Shown here: piece after piece, positions 27,346 to 36,538 of the stretch
Layout of the letters: every line of letters begins with the position of its first letter
Numbering within the stretch: the first letter of the stretch is position 1
From: Kribbella antiqua
GTDB taxonomy: Bacteria; Actinomycetota; Actinomycetes; Propionibacteriales; Kribbellaceae
Direction of reading: 5' to 3'
NCBI RefSeq assembly: GCF_004345665.1
Contig: NZ_SLWR01000007.1
Location: 186,001 to 250,000 of the forward strand
DNA: 64,000 bases
The notes under the pieces: generated by a model
Database searches by the model: none
Seen by the model: only the letters and a program-made list of their open reading frames with translations
Told to the model about the DNA's origin: nothing
Translations under genes and position numbers: made by a program

Positions 27346-27905
27346 GACTCGCGAACCACGCGGCCCGGCTGGCCGCCCAGATCTCGCTGCTGCTGGCACT
27401 CCTGGCCACCAGCGGCTATCTGGTCGTCCGGACCTACCTCGGCGACGAGGAGACGGTCTACGAAGCGGGCAACGTGATGGAGATCGCCGGGGACGGCGGT
27501 CCGGTGACGATCGACAACGTCAAGTGGAAGCTGAACTCGCTGCAGCCGTACACCCGGATCGCCGACAAGGACGGCGAGGAGATCGGGATGGGAGTCATCC
27601 CCGGCTCGGTGCTGATCGTCGCGATCGTGACGGTCACACCGCTGGAGGGCCTGTACCTCAAGGACAACGGCTTCTCCTGCTCCGCGAGCCTGCGCGACGA
27701 TCGCGGCAACGTCTGGAAGCCGGCCATGAACACCTCGGACTGGAAGCTGCCGACCTACTGCAGTGACGACGAGTTCCCGATGAAACTCAACACGCCGCGC
27801 CAGATCGCCCAGATGTACGTCGTCCCGAAGTCGGCGGTCCCGCACCTCGTCGGTATCACCGTCGAGGACAGCACCGCGCATCGCCGCGTCCTCATCACCC
27901 CCTGA
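27342..27905 (+). CDS. Membrane-anchored protein of unknown function (block gene 3)
   Basis: 187 residues. Signal-anchor QISLLLALLATSGYLVV near the N-terminus, then a secreted domain: VMEIAGDGGPVTIDNVKWKL, VLIVAIVTVTPLEGLYLKDN, and two cysteines (FSCSASL, PTYCSDDE) that could form a disulfide. Overlaps gene 2 by four bases (ATGA), so genes 1-3 are one operon of related layout, probably paralogous or partners in one extracytoplasmic complex (inference). Confidence 0.7.
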   Translation: MRLANHAARLAAQISLLLALLATSGYLVVRTYLGDEETVYEAGNVMEIAGDGGPVTIDNVKWKLNSLQPYTRIADKDGEEIGMGVIPGSVLIVAIVTVTPLEGLYLKDNGFSCSASLRDDRGNVWKPAMNTSDWKLPTYCSDDEFPMKLNTPRQIAQMYVVPKSAVPHLVGITVEDSTAHRRVLITP

Positions 27906-27913
27906 GGAACCCG

Positions 27914-27928
27914 ACCGCCGGAGGCGGT
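27914..27928. terminator. Short hairpin between convergent genes
   Basis: ACCGCC-GGA-GGCGGT in the 28-base gap between the three-gene membrane operon and the convergent multi-pass protein gene. Small stem without T tract; weak bidirectional terminator candidate. Confidence 0.35.
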
Positions 27929-27933
27929 GGCGT

Positions 27934-29256
27934 TCAGACCGCCGCCTCCACAGCCTTCTTCTCCTCGGCTTCCGCCGCCTCGGCGCGGCGCTCGTTGCTC
28001 ACCGAGATACACAGGTCGAAGGCGGCCGCCAGCAACGCGATCCGCAAGGTCTCGAAGAGGATGCTGCTGATCAGCTGCGCGATCTCAGCGTTCATCAGCC
28101 CCCACCGCTCACCGTGGACGCCGATCAGACGGCTGACCGCGACGTACCCCCAGTCGTCACCGAGCAGCCAGAGCGTGTAGACCATGCAGACCACGCCGAG
28201 GAACACCGGCCCGACCCGGACCAGGAGCCGGAACGCGTTCAGCGTCGGGTAGAACTTCTCCCGGAATCCACCGAGCAGCAGATTCGGAGCCTTGTTGGTG
28301 AGGGCAACGATCCGGCTCTGCGGCTGCTCCTCGGCCTCGACCCGGCCGCCGAACCGGCGCTCCAGCCGGGTTCCCTTGAAGACTCCACCGCTGGACAGCA
28401 CCCGGTGACCGAACACCACGGTCGTGATCGCCAGCCAGGTGAGTGGCTCGGCGACCCCGAGCTTGAACAGCGGCCAGAGGGACTCCCAGAAGAAGCCCCA
28501 GAGGAACTCGATACCGGCCGGGACCGGGATGTGGATGCCGGCGAAGAAGTCCTTCACACCGCCCCACCAGTCGAGCGACCAGTACCAGAAACTGCGGTCG
28601 CGGAACCAGTCCTTGCCGTCGCCGATCGCGAACGGCACCACCACCACGGTGAGCAGCAGGAAGAACGATTCCGCCCAGACCTGCACGAACTTGGCCGGCC
28701 GGCTCGGCCAGCGGTCGTCGACCGCCTCGATCAACCGGCGGAGGACCAGCAGGACGACGATGGCCGGCAGGTACTTGTGCCAGCCGTTGTCGGCCAGGTC
28801 GAAGAACCCGCCGCCGGGCTGCAGACCGCGCTCCACCAGGTTGCTGACGTTCAGCTGCGAAACCTGCTTCTCCAGGAAGCCCCAGGCCGACCAGACGGCG
28901 ACCAGCGGGAGGAGCGTGGCCGCCAGCAGTTCCATCAAGCCCTGCTGGGTCGGGTCCGACGTCTCCTCCGCCTTGTTGCTCGCCGCGTCCCGCCAGCGGT
29001 ACAGCGAATTGGCGCAGGTCCGGATCATGCCGACGTACGCCGCGATCTGCATCAGGATCCCGGCCGAGAACACGCCCACGCCGATGTCGGAGTGCGCGTG
29101 CGCGGACAGCCAGATCGCCATCTCCATGCACGTTTTGAAGCCGACGTACCCGGCCAGGTACCAGGTCGTCATGGGCAGCAGGTTGCGCCACCAGAGCCGG
29201 AAGGTGTCTCCGATCAGGTGGACCATCTCGCGAAAACCGTCGACGATCGTGCGCAT
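27934..29256 (-). CDS. Multi-pass membrane protein of unknown function (block gene 4)
   Basis: 440 residues from the ATG of MRTIVDGFREMVHLIGDTFR, the residue where the hydrophobic protein pattern begins; a GTG-type extension upstream is unlikely. About eight hydrophobic segments, for example WWRNLLPMTTWYLAGYVGF, FSAGILMQIAAYVGMI, LLAATLLPLVAVWSAWGF, FLLLTVVVVPFAIG, VGPVFLGVVCMVYTLWLL and ISSILFETLRIALLAAAFDL. Ends with an acidic Glu/Ala tail. Converges on genes 1-3 and lies between them and dciA; a shared role with them is plausible. Family not recognised. Confidence 0.75.
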   Translation of the reverse strand: MRTIVDGFREMVHLIGDTFRLWWRNLLPMTTWYLAGYVGFKTCMEMAIWLSAHAHSDIGVGVFSAGILMQIAAYVGMIRTCANSLYRWRDAASNKAEETSDPTQQGLMELLAATLLPLVAVWSAWGFLEKQVSQLNVSNLVERGLQPGGGFFDLADNGWHKYLPAIVVLLVLRRLIEAVDDRWPSRPAKFVQVWAESFFLLLTVVVVPFAIGDGKDWFRDRSFWYWSLDWWGGVKDFFAGIHIPVPAGIEFLWGFFWESLWPLFKLGVAEPLTWLAITTVVFGHRVLSSGGVFKGTRLERRFGGRVEAEEQPQSRIVALTNKAPNLLLGGFREKFYPTLNAFRLLVRVGPVFLGVVCMVYTLWLLGDDWGYVAVSRLIGVHGERWGLMNAEIAQLISSILFETLRIALLAAAFDLCISVSNERRAEAAEAEEKKAVEAAV

Positions 29257-29324
29257 CGCGCCTGATCCTAGACGGGCCCCGGGTCGCACCGGCAATCAAC
29301 TCTCACCAGGTGACCGCGGGCCGG

Positions 29325-29906
29325 TCAGCCGTAGGTGTCGCGGGGGCCTCGGCCGCCTCGGATGGTGCGGGGGCCCTTGCGCCAGCTGGGGGTGTGGGGG
29401 CCCTGGACGTTGACCTGGGTGACGGTTCCGTCGCCGAGTTCGGCGTTGAGGCGTCGTACCAGGTCTGGAGCGAGCATCTTGAGCTGGGTGGCCCAGGCGG
29501 TCGAGCTGGTCCGGACGGTGAGCACGGTGTCCTGGTAGCTCTCCGGCGTGCAGTGCTGGGCCATCTCGGGACCGACGATCGACGGCCAGCGCGCCATCAC
29601 GCTGTGTACGGCGACGTCGACCTCCCAGCCCTGGTCGCGCATCAGCCGGCCGAGGGTGTTGGTGAGCTTCTGCGGATCCCGGTCGTCCGGGCGCGCGCTG
29701 CTGATCTGGGCGCCGTCGATGCGCGGCCGCCGGCGGGTCCGCTTGACCGGTTGGACCGGGCTCATGCCCTTGAGCCGGCCCGCGAGTGACTTCGCCAGGT
29801 CCAGCCCCTGCTTGTCGTGCTCAGGTTCTTGAGCGGCCTCGTTCTCAGGGCCGCTCTCAGAGGAATTTCCGGCTTCAGGCACGTCGAACTGACCCGTCGC
29901 CCACAT
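29325..29906 (-). CDS. dciA: DciA/DUF721 family protein (predicted replicative helicase loader)
   Basis: 193 residues. The first 90 are charged and disordered; the DUF721 core is LTNTLGRLMRDQGWEVDVAV, ARWPSIVGPEMAQHCTPESY, LTVRTSSTAWATQLKMLAPD LVRRLNAELG, in which the WPxIVG and SxxWAxxL patterns are diagnostic. DciA interacts with and loads DnaB helicase in bacteria without DnaC/DnaI. Its start overlaps the end of recF by 32 bases. The location between recF and gyrB is the standard actinobacterial one. Confidence 0.9.
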   Translation of the reverse strand: MWATGQFDVPEAGNSSESGPENEAAQEPEHDKQGLDLAKSLAGRLKGMSPVQPVKRTRRRPRIDGAQISSARPDDRDPQKLTNTLGRLMRDQGWEVDVAVHSVMARWPSIVGPEMAQHCTPESYQDTVLTVRTSSTAWATQLKMLAPDLVRRLNAELGDGTVTQVNVQGPHTPSWRKGPRTIRGGRGPRDTYG

Positions 29907-31014
29907 CGAAGCGGGCTCCGCTCAGCTCAGCGGGCACGTCAGCGCCGACCGCCGCGGTCACCAGCACCTGCTCCGCCGGCGCGACGAGCTCGGCCAGCCG
30001 GTCGCGGCGCTGCGTATCCAGCTCCGCGAACACGTCGTCGAGGATCAGCACCGGCTCACCCCCATCCGCTCTGAGCAGCTCGTACGACGCCAGCCGCAGC
30101 GCGAGCGCGAACGACCAGCTCTCACCGTGACTCGCATACCCCTTCGCAGGCAAGTCCCCAAGCCCGAGTACGACGTCATCGCGGTGCGGACCGACCAGCG
30201 ACACCCCGCGCTCCAGCTCGTCCTGTCGCCGCTCCTGGACCGCGTTGAGGATCACCTCGGCCAACTGCTCCCTGGATACCACGCCAGGCTCGAGGGCGAC
30301 CGACGACTTGTACTCCAGCCGCGCGTCATGCTTGCCCCGGGCAACAGCGTCGTACGCGCTGGAGACCAACGGGCGCAGGGATTCCAGCAACTCGAGCCGG
30401 GTCGCGAGCAGTTCGGAACCGGCCCGGGCGAGGTGCGAGTTCCACACCTCGAGGGTCCTCAGCTGTCCCTCGGCCGCGCTCGACCGGTTCTGCCGGCGTG
30501 CCATCGACGCGCTGCGGAGCAGGGAGTTCCGCTGCTTCAGCACCCGGTCGTAGTCCTGCCGTACGCCCGCCATCCGCGGCGACCGCAGCGTCAGCAGCTC
30601 GTCCAGGAACCGGCGCCGCTCGGACGGATCGCCCTTCACCAAGGCGAGATCCTCGGGTGCGAACAGCACTGTGCGCAGCAGTCCGAGCACTTCCCGCGGC
30701 CGCTGCACTGGCGATCGGTTCACCCGGGCCCGATTTGCCTTCCCAGGATTGATTTCCAGCTCGACGATCACGTCCCGGTCGTACTGGCTGCGGATCTCGG
30801 TACGCACGATCGCTCTGGTGGCGCCCGCGCGTACCAGCGGAGCGTCGTTCGCGACCCGGTGCGAGCTGAGGGTCGCGGTGTAGTGGATCGCCTCGACCAG
30901 GTTGGTCTTGCCGTGGCCGTTCGGCCCGACGAAGGACGTCACGCCCGGGGCGAGCTCGACCTCCGCCTGCTGGTAGGACCGGAAGTCGAGCAGACCCAGG
31001 GCGGTGACATACAC
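29875..31014 (-). CDS. recF: DNA replication/repair protein RecF
   Basis: 379 residues. Walker A GPNGHGKT at residues 30-37; the ABC-type signature and Walker B are in the last third (LALRLASYELLRADGGEPVL, ILDDVFAELDTQRRDRL with the D-loop). RecF with RecO and RecR loads RecA on gapped DNA and acts at stalled forks. One base separates it from the gnd stop; it likely belongs to the dnaN-gnd-recF-dciA run. Confidence 0.97.
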   Translation of the reverse strand: MYVTALGLLDFRSYQQAEVELAPGVTSFVGPNGHGKTNLVEAIHYTATLSSHRVANDAPLVRAGATRAIVRTEIRSQYDRDVIVELEINPGKANRARVNRSPVQRPREVLGLLRTVLFAPEDLALVKGDPSERRRFLDELLTLRSPRMAGVRQDYDRVLKQRNSLLRSASMARRQNRSSAAEGQLRTLEVWNSHLARAGSELLATRLELLESLRPLVSSAYDAVARGKHDARLEYKSSVALEPGVVSREQLAEVILNAVQERRQDELERGVSLVGPHRDDVVLGLGDLPAKGYASHGESWSFALALRLASYELLRADGGEPVLILDDVFAELDTQRRDRLAELVAPAEQVLVTAAVGADVPAELSGARFDVGDGSVRRA

Positions 31015-31015
31015 C

Positions 31016-31933
31016 TCAGTGCTTGATCGGCGGTGTCGCGTACGACGGGTCTTCGGCGCCCTTCACCGCGTGGCCGCCGAACTGGTTGCGCATCGCGGCG
31101 ATCGCCTTCATCGCCGGCGAGTCGTCCTGCCGGGAAGCGAACCGGGCGAACAGCGACGCCGCGATCGCGGGCACCGGTACGGCGTGGTCGATGGCGGCCT
31201 CGACCGTCCACCGGCCCTCACCGGAGTCTTCGGCGTACCCGCGGATCTTGTCCAGATGGGTGTCTTCCTTCAGCGCGTTCACCATCAGGTCGAGCAGCCA
31301 GGACCGGATCACCGTGCCTTCGCGCCAGGATTCGAACGTCTCCGGCACGTTGTCCACGATGTCCGCGGCCTCGAGCAGTTCGAAGCCCTCGGCGTACGCC
31401 TGCATGATCGCGTACTCGATGCCGTTGTGGACCATCTTGCTGAAGTGACCGGCGCCGACCTTGCCGGCATGCACGAAACCGAAGTCGCCTTCGGGCTTGA
31501 GCGCCTCGAAGATCGGCATCAGCGTGGCGACGACGTCGTTCTCGCCACCGCACATCAGCGCGTAGCCGTTCTCCAGGCCCCAGACGCCGCCGGACACCCC
31601 GCAGTCGACGAACTTGATGTCCTTCTCGGCCAGTTGCGCCGCTCTGCGGGTGTCGTCGGTCCAGCGGCTGTTGCCGCCGTCGATCACGATGTCGCCGGGG
31701 GAGAGCAGGTCGGCCAGCTCGGTGATCACCGGGTCGATGGCCTGCACCGGCACCATCACCCAGACCACCTTCGGCTGGTCGGAAGCGGTGAGCTTGCCGA
31801 CCATGTCGGCCAGGTCCTTGGCGTCGGAGATGTCCTGGTTGTGGTCGAATCCGACCACGGTGTGGCCTGCGTTGCGGATCCGCTGGCGCATGTTGCCGCC
31901 CATCTTGCCGAGACCGACAAGGCCGAGCTCCAT
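31016..31933 (-). CDS. gnd: 6-phosphogluconate dehydrogenase, short NAD-type (decarboxylating)
   Basis: 305 residues, the short bacterial form rather than the 470-residue NADP enzyme. Dinucleotide motif GLGKMGGN at 7-14; the end of the second strand is GFDHN, with an acidic residue as expected for NAD preference. Catalytic segment GAGHFSKMVHNGIEYAIMQA contains Lys and His/Asn of the active site; substrate-binding IDGGNSRWTDD precedes it. Converts 6-phosphogluconate to ribulose 5-phosphate and CO2. Its place between dnaN and recF is conserved in actinobacteria. Confidence 0.95.
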   Translation of the reverse strand: MELGLVGLGKMGGNMRQRIRNAGHTVVGFDHNQDISDAKDLADMVGKLTASDQPKVVWVMVPVQAIDPVITELADLLSPGDIVIDGGNSRWTDDTRRAAQLAEKDIKFVDCGVSGGVWGLENGYALMCGGENDVVATLMPIFEALKPEGDFGFVHAGKVGAGHFSKMVHNGIEYAIMQAYAEGFELLEAADIVDNVPETFESWREGTVIRSWLLDLMVNALKEDTHLDKIRGYAEDSGEGRWTVEAAIDHAVPVPAIAASLFARFASRQDDSPAMKAIAAMRNQFGGHAVKGAEDPSYATPPIKH

Positions 31934-31959
31934 CGTGAATCCCCTTGTTCTGTTGGCTT

Positions 31960-33105
31960 TCAGCTGTTCAGGCGGACCGGCATCAGCACGTACCGGAATT
32001 CGCTGATCGGTTCACCGTCGAAGTCCGTCACACCGGTCAGTTCGGCCGGCTTCGTCGCCTGGGTGAAGGCCAGGTGGGCGACCGGCGTACCGATCGCGTT
32101 CAGGCCGTCAAGCAGGTACGTCGGGTTGAAGCCCACGGTGACCGGTTCGCCGGCGACCCGTGCCTCGATGGACTCGGACGCCTGAGCCTCGTCACCGCTG
32201 CCGGCATCGAGCGTCACGCCGTCCTCGCTGAAGGTCAGCCGCACGGGCGCGTTCCGCTCCGCCACCAGGGCGACGCGCTTGACCGCCTCCACCAGCGTCG
32301 CGGTGTCGATCCGGACCCGGGTCGCGATCGCGGCGTCGGTCGGGATGATGCCGCGCACCTTCGGGAACTCGCCGTCGAGCAGCCGCGTAGTAGCGCGCCG
32401 GCTGCCGCCGGAAACCTCGCCTTCGAAGCCGACGATGCCGTCGCCGGTGCCGGGCGCGGCCAGCGACACGATCACATCGGAACCGGTCATCGCCTTGGCG
32501 GTCTCGGACAGTACCCGAGCCGGTATCAGCGCGGCCGCGGACGCGTCGGGCGACTGCGGATTCCACTCGAGCTCACGGATGGCGAGCCGGTAGCGGTCGG
32601 TGGCGAGCAGCGAGATCGTGGAGCCCTCGATCTCGACCCGTACGCCGGTCAGCACCGGCAGCGTGTCCTCGCGACCGGCCGCGGTGACGACCTGGGAGAC
32701 CGCCTGGGCGAAAACGTCGGCCTTCACGGTCCCGCTGGCCGCTGGGAGCTCCGGCAAAGCCGGATATTCCTCGGTGGGAAGCGTCTGGAGCGTGAACCGC
32801 GAACTGCCGCAGGTGACTTGTGCCTTGGCACCGTCCACGGCGATGTCCACAGGCTGGTTCGGAAGACTCTTCGAGATGTCGGCGACGAGCCGGCCGGAGA
32901 TCAGGCACTTGCCGGAGTCGGCCACCTGTGCGGGCACGGTGACGCGGACCGAGGTCTCGTAGTCGAAGCCGGACAGGGTGATCTGCCCGTCCTCGGCTTC
33001 GACCAGAAGGCCGGCAAGGATCGGGACGCTGGGACGACTGGGCAAGCTGCGCGCGGCCCAGGCCACCGACTCGGCCAGTACGTCGCGCTCGACGCGAAAC
33101 TTCAC
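31960..33105 (-). CDS. dnaN: DNA polymerase III subunit beta (sliding clamp)
   Basis: 381 residues, GTG start with AGGAGG nine bases upstream; the longer open frame before it has no family similarity. Three clamp domains: KFRVERDVLAESVAWAARSL at the N-terminus, the LPVLTGVRVEIEGSTISLLA TDRYRLA motif in the middle domain, and ISEFRYVLMPVRLNS at the end. Length normal. Follows dnaA on the same strand across the candidate oriC. Confidence 0.98.
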   Translation of the reverse strand: MKFRVERDVLAESVAWAARSLPSRPSVPILAGLLVEAEDGQITLSGFDYETSVRVTVPAQVADSGKCLISGRLVADISKSLPNQPVDIAVDGAKAQVTCGSSRFTLQTLPTEEYPALPELPAASGTVKADVFAQAVSQVVTAAGREDTLPVLTGVRVEIEGSTISLLATDRYRLAIRELEWNPQSPDASAAALIPARVLSETAKAMTGSDVIVSLAAPGTGDGIVGFEGEVSGGSRRATTRLLDGEFPKVRGIIPTDAAIATRVRIDTATLVEAVKRVALVAERNAPVRLTFSEDGVTLDAGSGDEAQASESIEARVAGEPVTVGFNPTYLLDGLNAIGTPVAHLAFTQATKPAELTGVTDFDGEPISEFRYVLMPVRLNS

Positions 33106-33547
33106 CGCTGGGTGCCTCCTGATTCGGCTGTGTGCCAGGCAGATCCTGCCACGGACAAGTGTGCTGTGCGCCAACCGGGCGTGACGTGGCGCTTCGGGCG
33201 GGTCGCGTCGGCGTCGTTCCTGTGGTTCTGAAGACAGCCTGACAGGTCCGTCCAACCGGCGCGAGACCGGGGTTTTCCCCAGGTTGGGCCGCACGATCGT
33301 TTTGTGGACTGGGAACTCTCTACAGATTCCATAGGGTTCTTAGCACCGGTGGATAGTGTGGAAAAGCCGCGACTTCGCAGGTCAGGTGCCGTTTTGCCCT
33401 GTGTACGGCTTGTGGACGGTTCCAGGTCGTGCTGAGGATGCCTGGGTACGACGGATTCTGTCCCCACAGCGAATCCACACACTTGACCGAGGTGTCCACC
33501 GCAATACCCACAGTTATCCACAGCTGTGTCCCCAGCCTGTGAGCTTC
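33106..33547. promoter_or_regulatory. dnaA-dnaN intergenic region, candidate oriC
   Basis: 442 bases without a gene. Two full-match DnaA boxes: TTATCCACA at 33514-33522 and TGTGGAAAA (TTTTCCACA) at 33357-33365. Several weaker ones with one or two mismatches: TTTTCCCCA near 33273, TGTGGACTG at 33303, GGTGGATAG at 33349, TGTGGACGG at 33411, GAATCCACA at 33471, GTGTCCACC at 33491. Sequence is visibly richer in A/T between about 33300 and 33410. In streptomycetes and mycobacteria oriC lies between these two genes, so this is the first candidate. Confidence 0.7.
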
Positions 33548-36538
33548 CTACTGCTGCTTTGCCTGGTGCTTGATCCGGTTGGTCAGCTCGGTCACCTGGT
33601 TGAAGACGCTGCGCCGCTCCGACATCAACTGACGGATCTTCCGCTCGGCATGCATCACGGTGGTGTGGTCGCGGCCGCCGAACTGCTGGCCGATCTTCGG
33701 CAGCGAGAGATCGGTGAGCTCGCGGCACAGGTACATCGCGATCTGCCGCGCGGTCACCAGCACCCGGCTCCGGCTCGATCCGCACAGGTCGTCGATCGAC
33801 AGGCCGAAGTACGACGCCGTCTGGCCCATGATCATGCTGGCCGTCACCTCCGGCTTGCTGCCTTCGGGGATCAGGTCCTTCAGCACGATCTCGGCCAGGC
33901 TCAGGTCGACCGGCTGCCGGTTCAGACTGGCGAACGCGGTGACCCGGATCAGTGCGCCCTCGAGCTCACGGATGTTCGTCTGCACCTTCGACGCGATGAA
34001 CTCCAGCACCTCCGGCGGCGCGGTCAGCCGCTCGGTGGCCGCCTTCTTCCGCAGGATCGCGATCCGGGTCTCCAGGTCGGGCGGCTGGATGTCGGTGATG
34101 AGGCCCCACTCGAACCGGTTCCGCAGCCGGTCCTCCAGCGCCTCCAGGCGTTTCGGCGCCCGGTCGGAGCTGATCACGATCTGCTTGTTCGCGTTGTGCA
34201 GCGTGTTGAAGGTGTGGAAGAACTCCTCCTGGGTCTGGATCTTGCCCTCGAGGAACTGGATGTCGTCGATCAGCAGTACGTCGACATCGCGGTACCGGCG
34301 CTGGAACTGGGACGCCTTGTCGTCGCGAATCGCGTTGATGAAGTCGTTGGTGAACTCTTCGCTGGACACGTACCGGACCCGCGCCCCGGTGTAGAGGCTT
34401 CGGACGTAATGCCCGATGGCGTGCAGCAGGTGGGTCTTGCCGAGACCGGAGTCGCCGTAGATCAGCTGTGGGTTGTAGGCCTTACCCGGCGCCTCGGCGA
34501 CCGCGACGGCCGCGGCGTGCGCGAAGCGGTTCGAGCTGCCGATGACGAAGGTCTCGAACGTGTACTTCGGATTGAGCCGGGCCTCACCTTGTGCCTCGGT
34601 GGCGGGCTGGGCCGGCGCGGATCCGTTCGGCAGCGGCTGCCCGAACTGCTGGGGCTGCTGCTGGGGTGCTCCGAACTGCTGAGGTTGCTGAGTTGTGTAC
34701 TGCTGTCCGGCGGGCTGGTCGAAGCGCTGACCGCTGTGGTGCGCCGGCGGCTGCTGGCCGATGCCCTGGTTCGGTGGCTGACGGAACTGCTGGCCAGTCG
34801 TGTCCGGATCGGTCAGCGCCGACTGAATCGTCGGCTGGAACGCTCCATCCGTCCGAAGGGGCTCCCGTACGACGGGCTGCGGCGGCGCCTGCGGCTCGCG
34901 CAGCTCGGGGTCGAGCGAGGGGTCGACGGTCACGGCGATCCGGATGTCCCGACCGAAGCTCTCGGTCAGGATCCGCTCCAGATCCGGCCGCAGCCGCGTC
35001 TCGAGCTGACCCCGGGTGAAGTCGTCCGGCACCGCGACGATCGCAGTGCTCTCATGCAGCGTCACCGGCCGCGAGTTGGTCAGCCACGCCCGCTGATTGG
35101 GCGGCAACCCCGCCAGCACCCGAGCCCAAGCCTCCCCAAGGTCCATCACAGCCCCAGCCCCCGCAGGAGCCTCAGCCACCCGAGCCTCGGGCGCCCTCGT
35201 CTCAGGGACTGGCCGCTCAGGGACCCGCTGCTCGGGGCCCCTCGCTTCGGGGACACGCTGGTCAGCGGCCCGGTGCTCGACGGATCCGGGCTGCTCACCG
35301 AGTCCTCGCTGTTCGGCCCGGGGTTCGGCGAGCCAGGGCCCGACGTCCTGGACTTCAGCGATTCGGCGCTCGGCCGGCTGAGGGTCGTCGCGATCCACAC
35401 GTCCATCACCTTCGTTCCGCGCAACTCCGGTAATTTCTCCGCGCTCGGCGCCCCACTCGCCCCGCACCACACTCCGGTCTCCACCCGCAAACTCATCAGC
35501 CCCACCGCCGGTCGCATTCCCGCGATCAGCGCGCGGCTCGCCGCCGTTCCCCCAGACACCGCCGTCGGAGTTCTGGAAGTCGCCACGGACTCCGACCACC
35601 GGCGCACTCCCAGCCCACGCACCCCGATCGATGCGCTCGTCTCGCACGCCATACCTCTCATCACCCCCAGCACGACGCTCCCCGCCGTACTGGAACTGAC
35701 TCTCATCCACAACATCGAAAAGAGTCGGGCTGGCAGCGCTCTGACCAAGCGCACTCTGCTCACTGGCGCTCGGCCCTGGAGTGCTCGGGCCCTGTGCGCT
35801 CTGATCCTGTGCGCTCTGATCCAGTCCGCTCTGCTCACTGGCGCTGCGCTCGCTGGCGCTTGGCTCATAGGCACTCAGGTCCGGAATGCTCGGCCCCGGA
35901 GTGCTGAGACCTGGGGTGCTCAGGTCTAGAGCGCTGAGGCCCGGTGTTCCCTGGCCGGGAGCACTGAGGCCCTGAGTGGTCTGGCCGGGCCCGTTGTCGC
36001 CGGGAGTGCTGAAGCCATGACTCTGACCTTGCGTGCCCTGCTCGTGGGCGTGGAGGTCAGGAGCGCTGTGGCCCGGGGCGCTCTGCTCGGGAGCACTCGG
36101 ACCGGGCACGACCGACGTCCACGCTTCGTGTCCTTCACGGCGAGGGCCGGGAAAGCCCAGGCCGGAAAAGCTCGGGTCCGGAAGGCTAGGGGTGGGGGCG
36201 CTCAGACCAGAGGTGTGAGGAGTGGCGGCTGGGAACTCGGTGGCGGCTCGCTCCAGCTCCGACCGATAGCCGTCAGCCGGGCGGTACTCATCCGTCGGGC
36301 GGTGTCCGTCAAAGGAGCCGTGCCCGGAAAGGCCGGACTGTCCGTCGGAAGTGGGGCTGTGTTCCTCAGACGAGATGTTGTGTTCCTCAGGGGTGCTGTT
36401 GCTGTGGTCGTCGAGCCCGTGGTGGGGGTCGAAGTGGCGCTGCGGCTCCTGCGGTTGGTGATCCGCGGGATACCCCGTTCTGGCATCGGCGCTGACATCC
36501 GCCGTGAAATCCGCACTGGCGGATTGGTCCTCGACCAC
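33548..36538 (-). CDS. dnaA: Chromosomal replication initiator DnaA with a long disordered N-terminal extension
   Basis: Canonical DnaA occupies the last 532 residues: domain I from MDLGEAWARVLAGLPPNQRA, a Gln/Pro-rich linker, AAA+ with Walker A GDSGLGKTH and Walker B LLIDDIQFLEG, and the DNA-binding signature GGRDHTTVMHAERKI near the C-terminus. The frame stays open a further about 500 codons upstream. I place the start at GTG 36538 because GGGGAG stands six bases before it; this gives 996 residues. The extension has no Met, is rich in Ser/Pro/Gly/Gln/Glu, and is built partly of pentapeptide repeats that keep phase with the frame. The conservative start is ATG 35146 (or GTG 35149), which lacks a good Shine-Dalgarno; the farthest is GTG 36652. 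Codon use in the extension is less GC-biased at third positions. Confidence 0.9.
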   Translation of the reverse strand: MVEDQSASADFTADVSADARTGYPADHQPQEPQRHFDPHHGLDDHSNSTPEEHNISSEEHSPTSDGQSGLSGHGSFDGHRPTDEYRPADGYRSELERAATEFPAATPHTSGLSAPTPSLPDPSFSGLGFPGPRREGHEAWTSVVPGPSAPEQSAPGHSAPDLHAHEQGTQGQSHGFSTPGDNGPGQTTQGLSAPGQGTPGLSALDLSTPGLSTPGPSIPDLSAYEPSASERSASEQSGLDQSAQDQSAQGPSTPGPSASEQSALGQSAASPTLFDVVDESQFQYGGERRAGGDERYGVRDERIDRGAWAGSAPVVGVRGDFQNSDGGVWGNGGEPRADRGNATGGGADEFAGGDRSVVRGEWGAERGEITGVARNEGDGRVDRDDPQPAERRIAEVQDVGPWLAEPRAEQRGLGEQPGSVEHRAADQRVPEARGPEQRVPERPVPETRAPEARVAEAPAGAGAVMDLGEAWARVLAGLPPNQRAWLTNSRPVTLHESTAIVAVPDDFTRGQLETRLRPDLERILTESFGRDIRIAVTVDPSLDPELREPQAPPQPVVREPLRTDGAFQPTIQSALTDPDTTGQQFRQPPNQGIGQQPPAHHSGQRFDQPAGQQYTTQQPQQFGAPQQQPQQFGQPLPNGSAPAQPATEAQGEARLNPKYTFETFVIGSSNRFAHAAAVAVAEAPGKAYNPQLIYGDSGLGKTHLLHAIGHYVRSLYTGARVRYVSSEEFTNDFINAIRDDKASQFQRRYRDVDVLLIDDIQFLEGKIQTQEEFFHTFNTLHNANKQIVISSDRAPKRLEALEDRLRNRFEWGLITDIQPPDLETRIAILRKKAATERLTAPPEVLEFIASKVQTNIRELEGALIRVTAFASLNRQPVDLSLAEIVLKDLIPEGSKPEVTASMIMGQTASYFGLSIDDLCGSSRSRVLVTARQIAMYLCRELTDLSLPKIGQQFGGRDHTTVMHAERKIRQLMSERRSVFNQVTELTNRIKHQAKQQ
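35160..35260 (-). repeat. Short RVPEx pentapeptide-coding repeat before canonical DnaA start
   Basis: On the minus strand the codons read RVPEA-RGPEQ-RVPER-PVPET-RAPEA-RVAEA, six five-residue units directly before the domain I start. The 15-base period preserves the dnaA frame, which argues that this DNA is, or was, translated as part of DnaA. Confidence 0.6.
35735..36105 (-). repeat. 15-bp degenerate tandem repeats encoding xS(A/T)Px pentapeptides in the DnaA extension
   Basis: About 25 units of five codons in the dnaA frame, such as PSAPE-QSAPG-HSAPD, LSAPG-QGTPG-LSALD-LSTPG and QSAQD-QSAQG-PSTPG. At DNA level the unit resembles CTGAGCACCCCAGGT. One unit is a residue short. The uninterrupted 15-base phase and absence of stop codons support translation as an intrinsically disordered segment. 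Confidence 0.7.
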
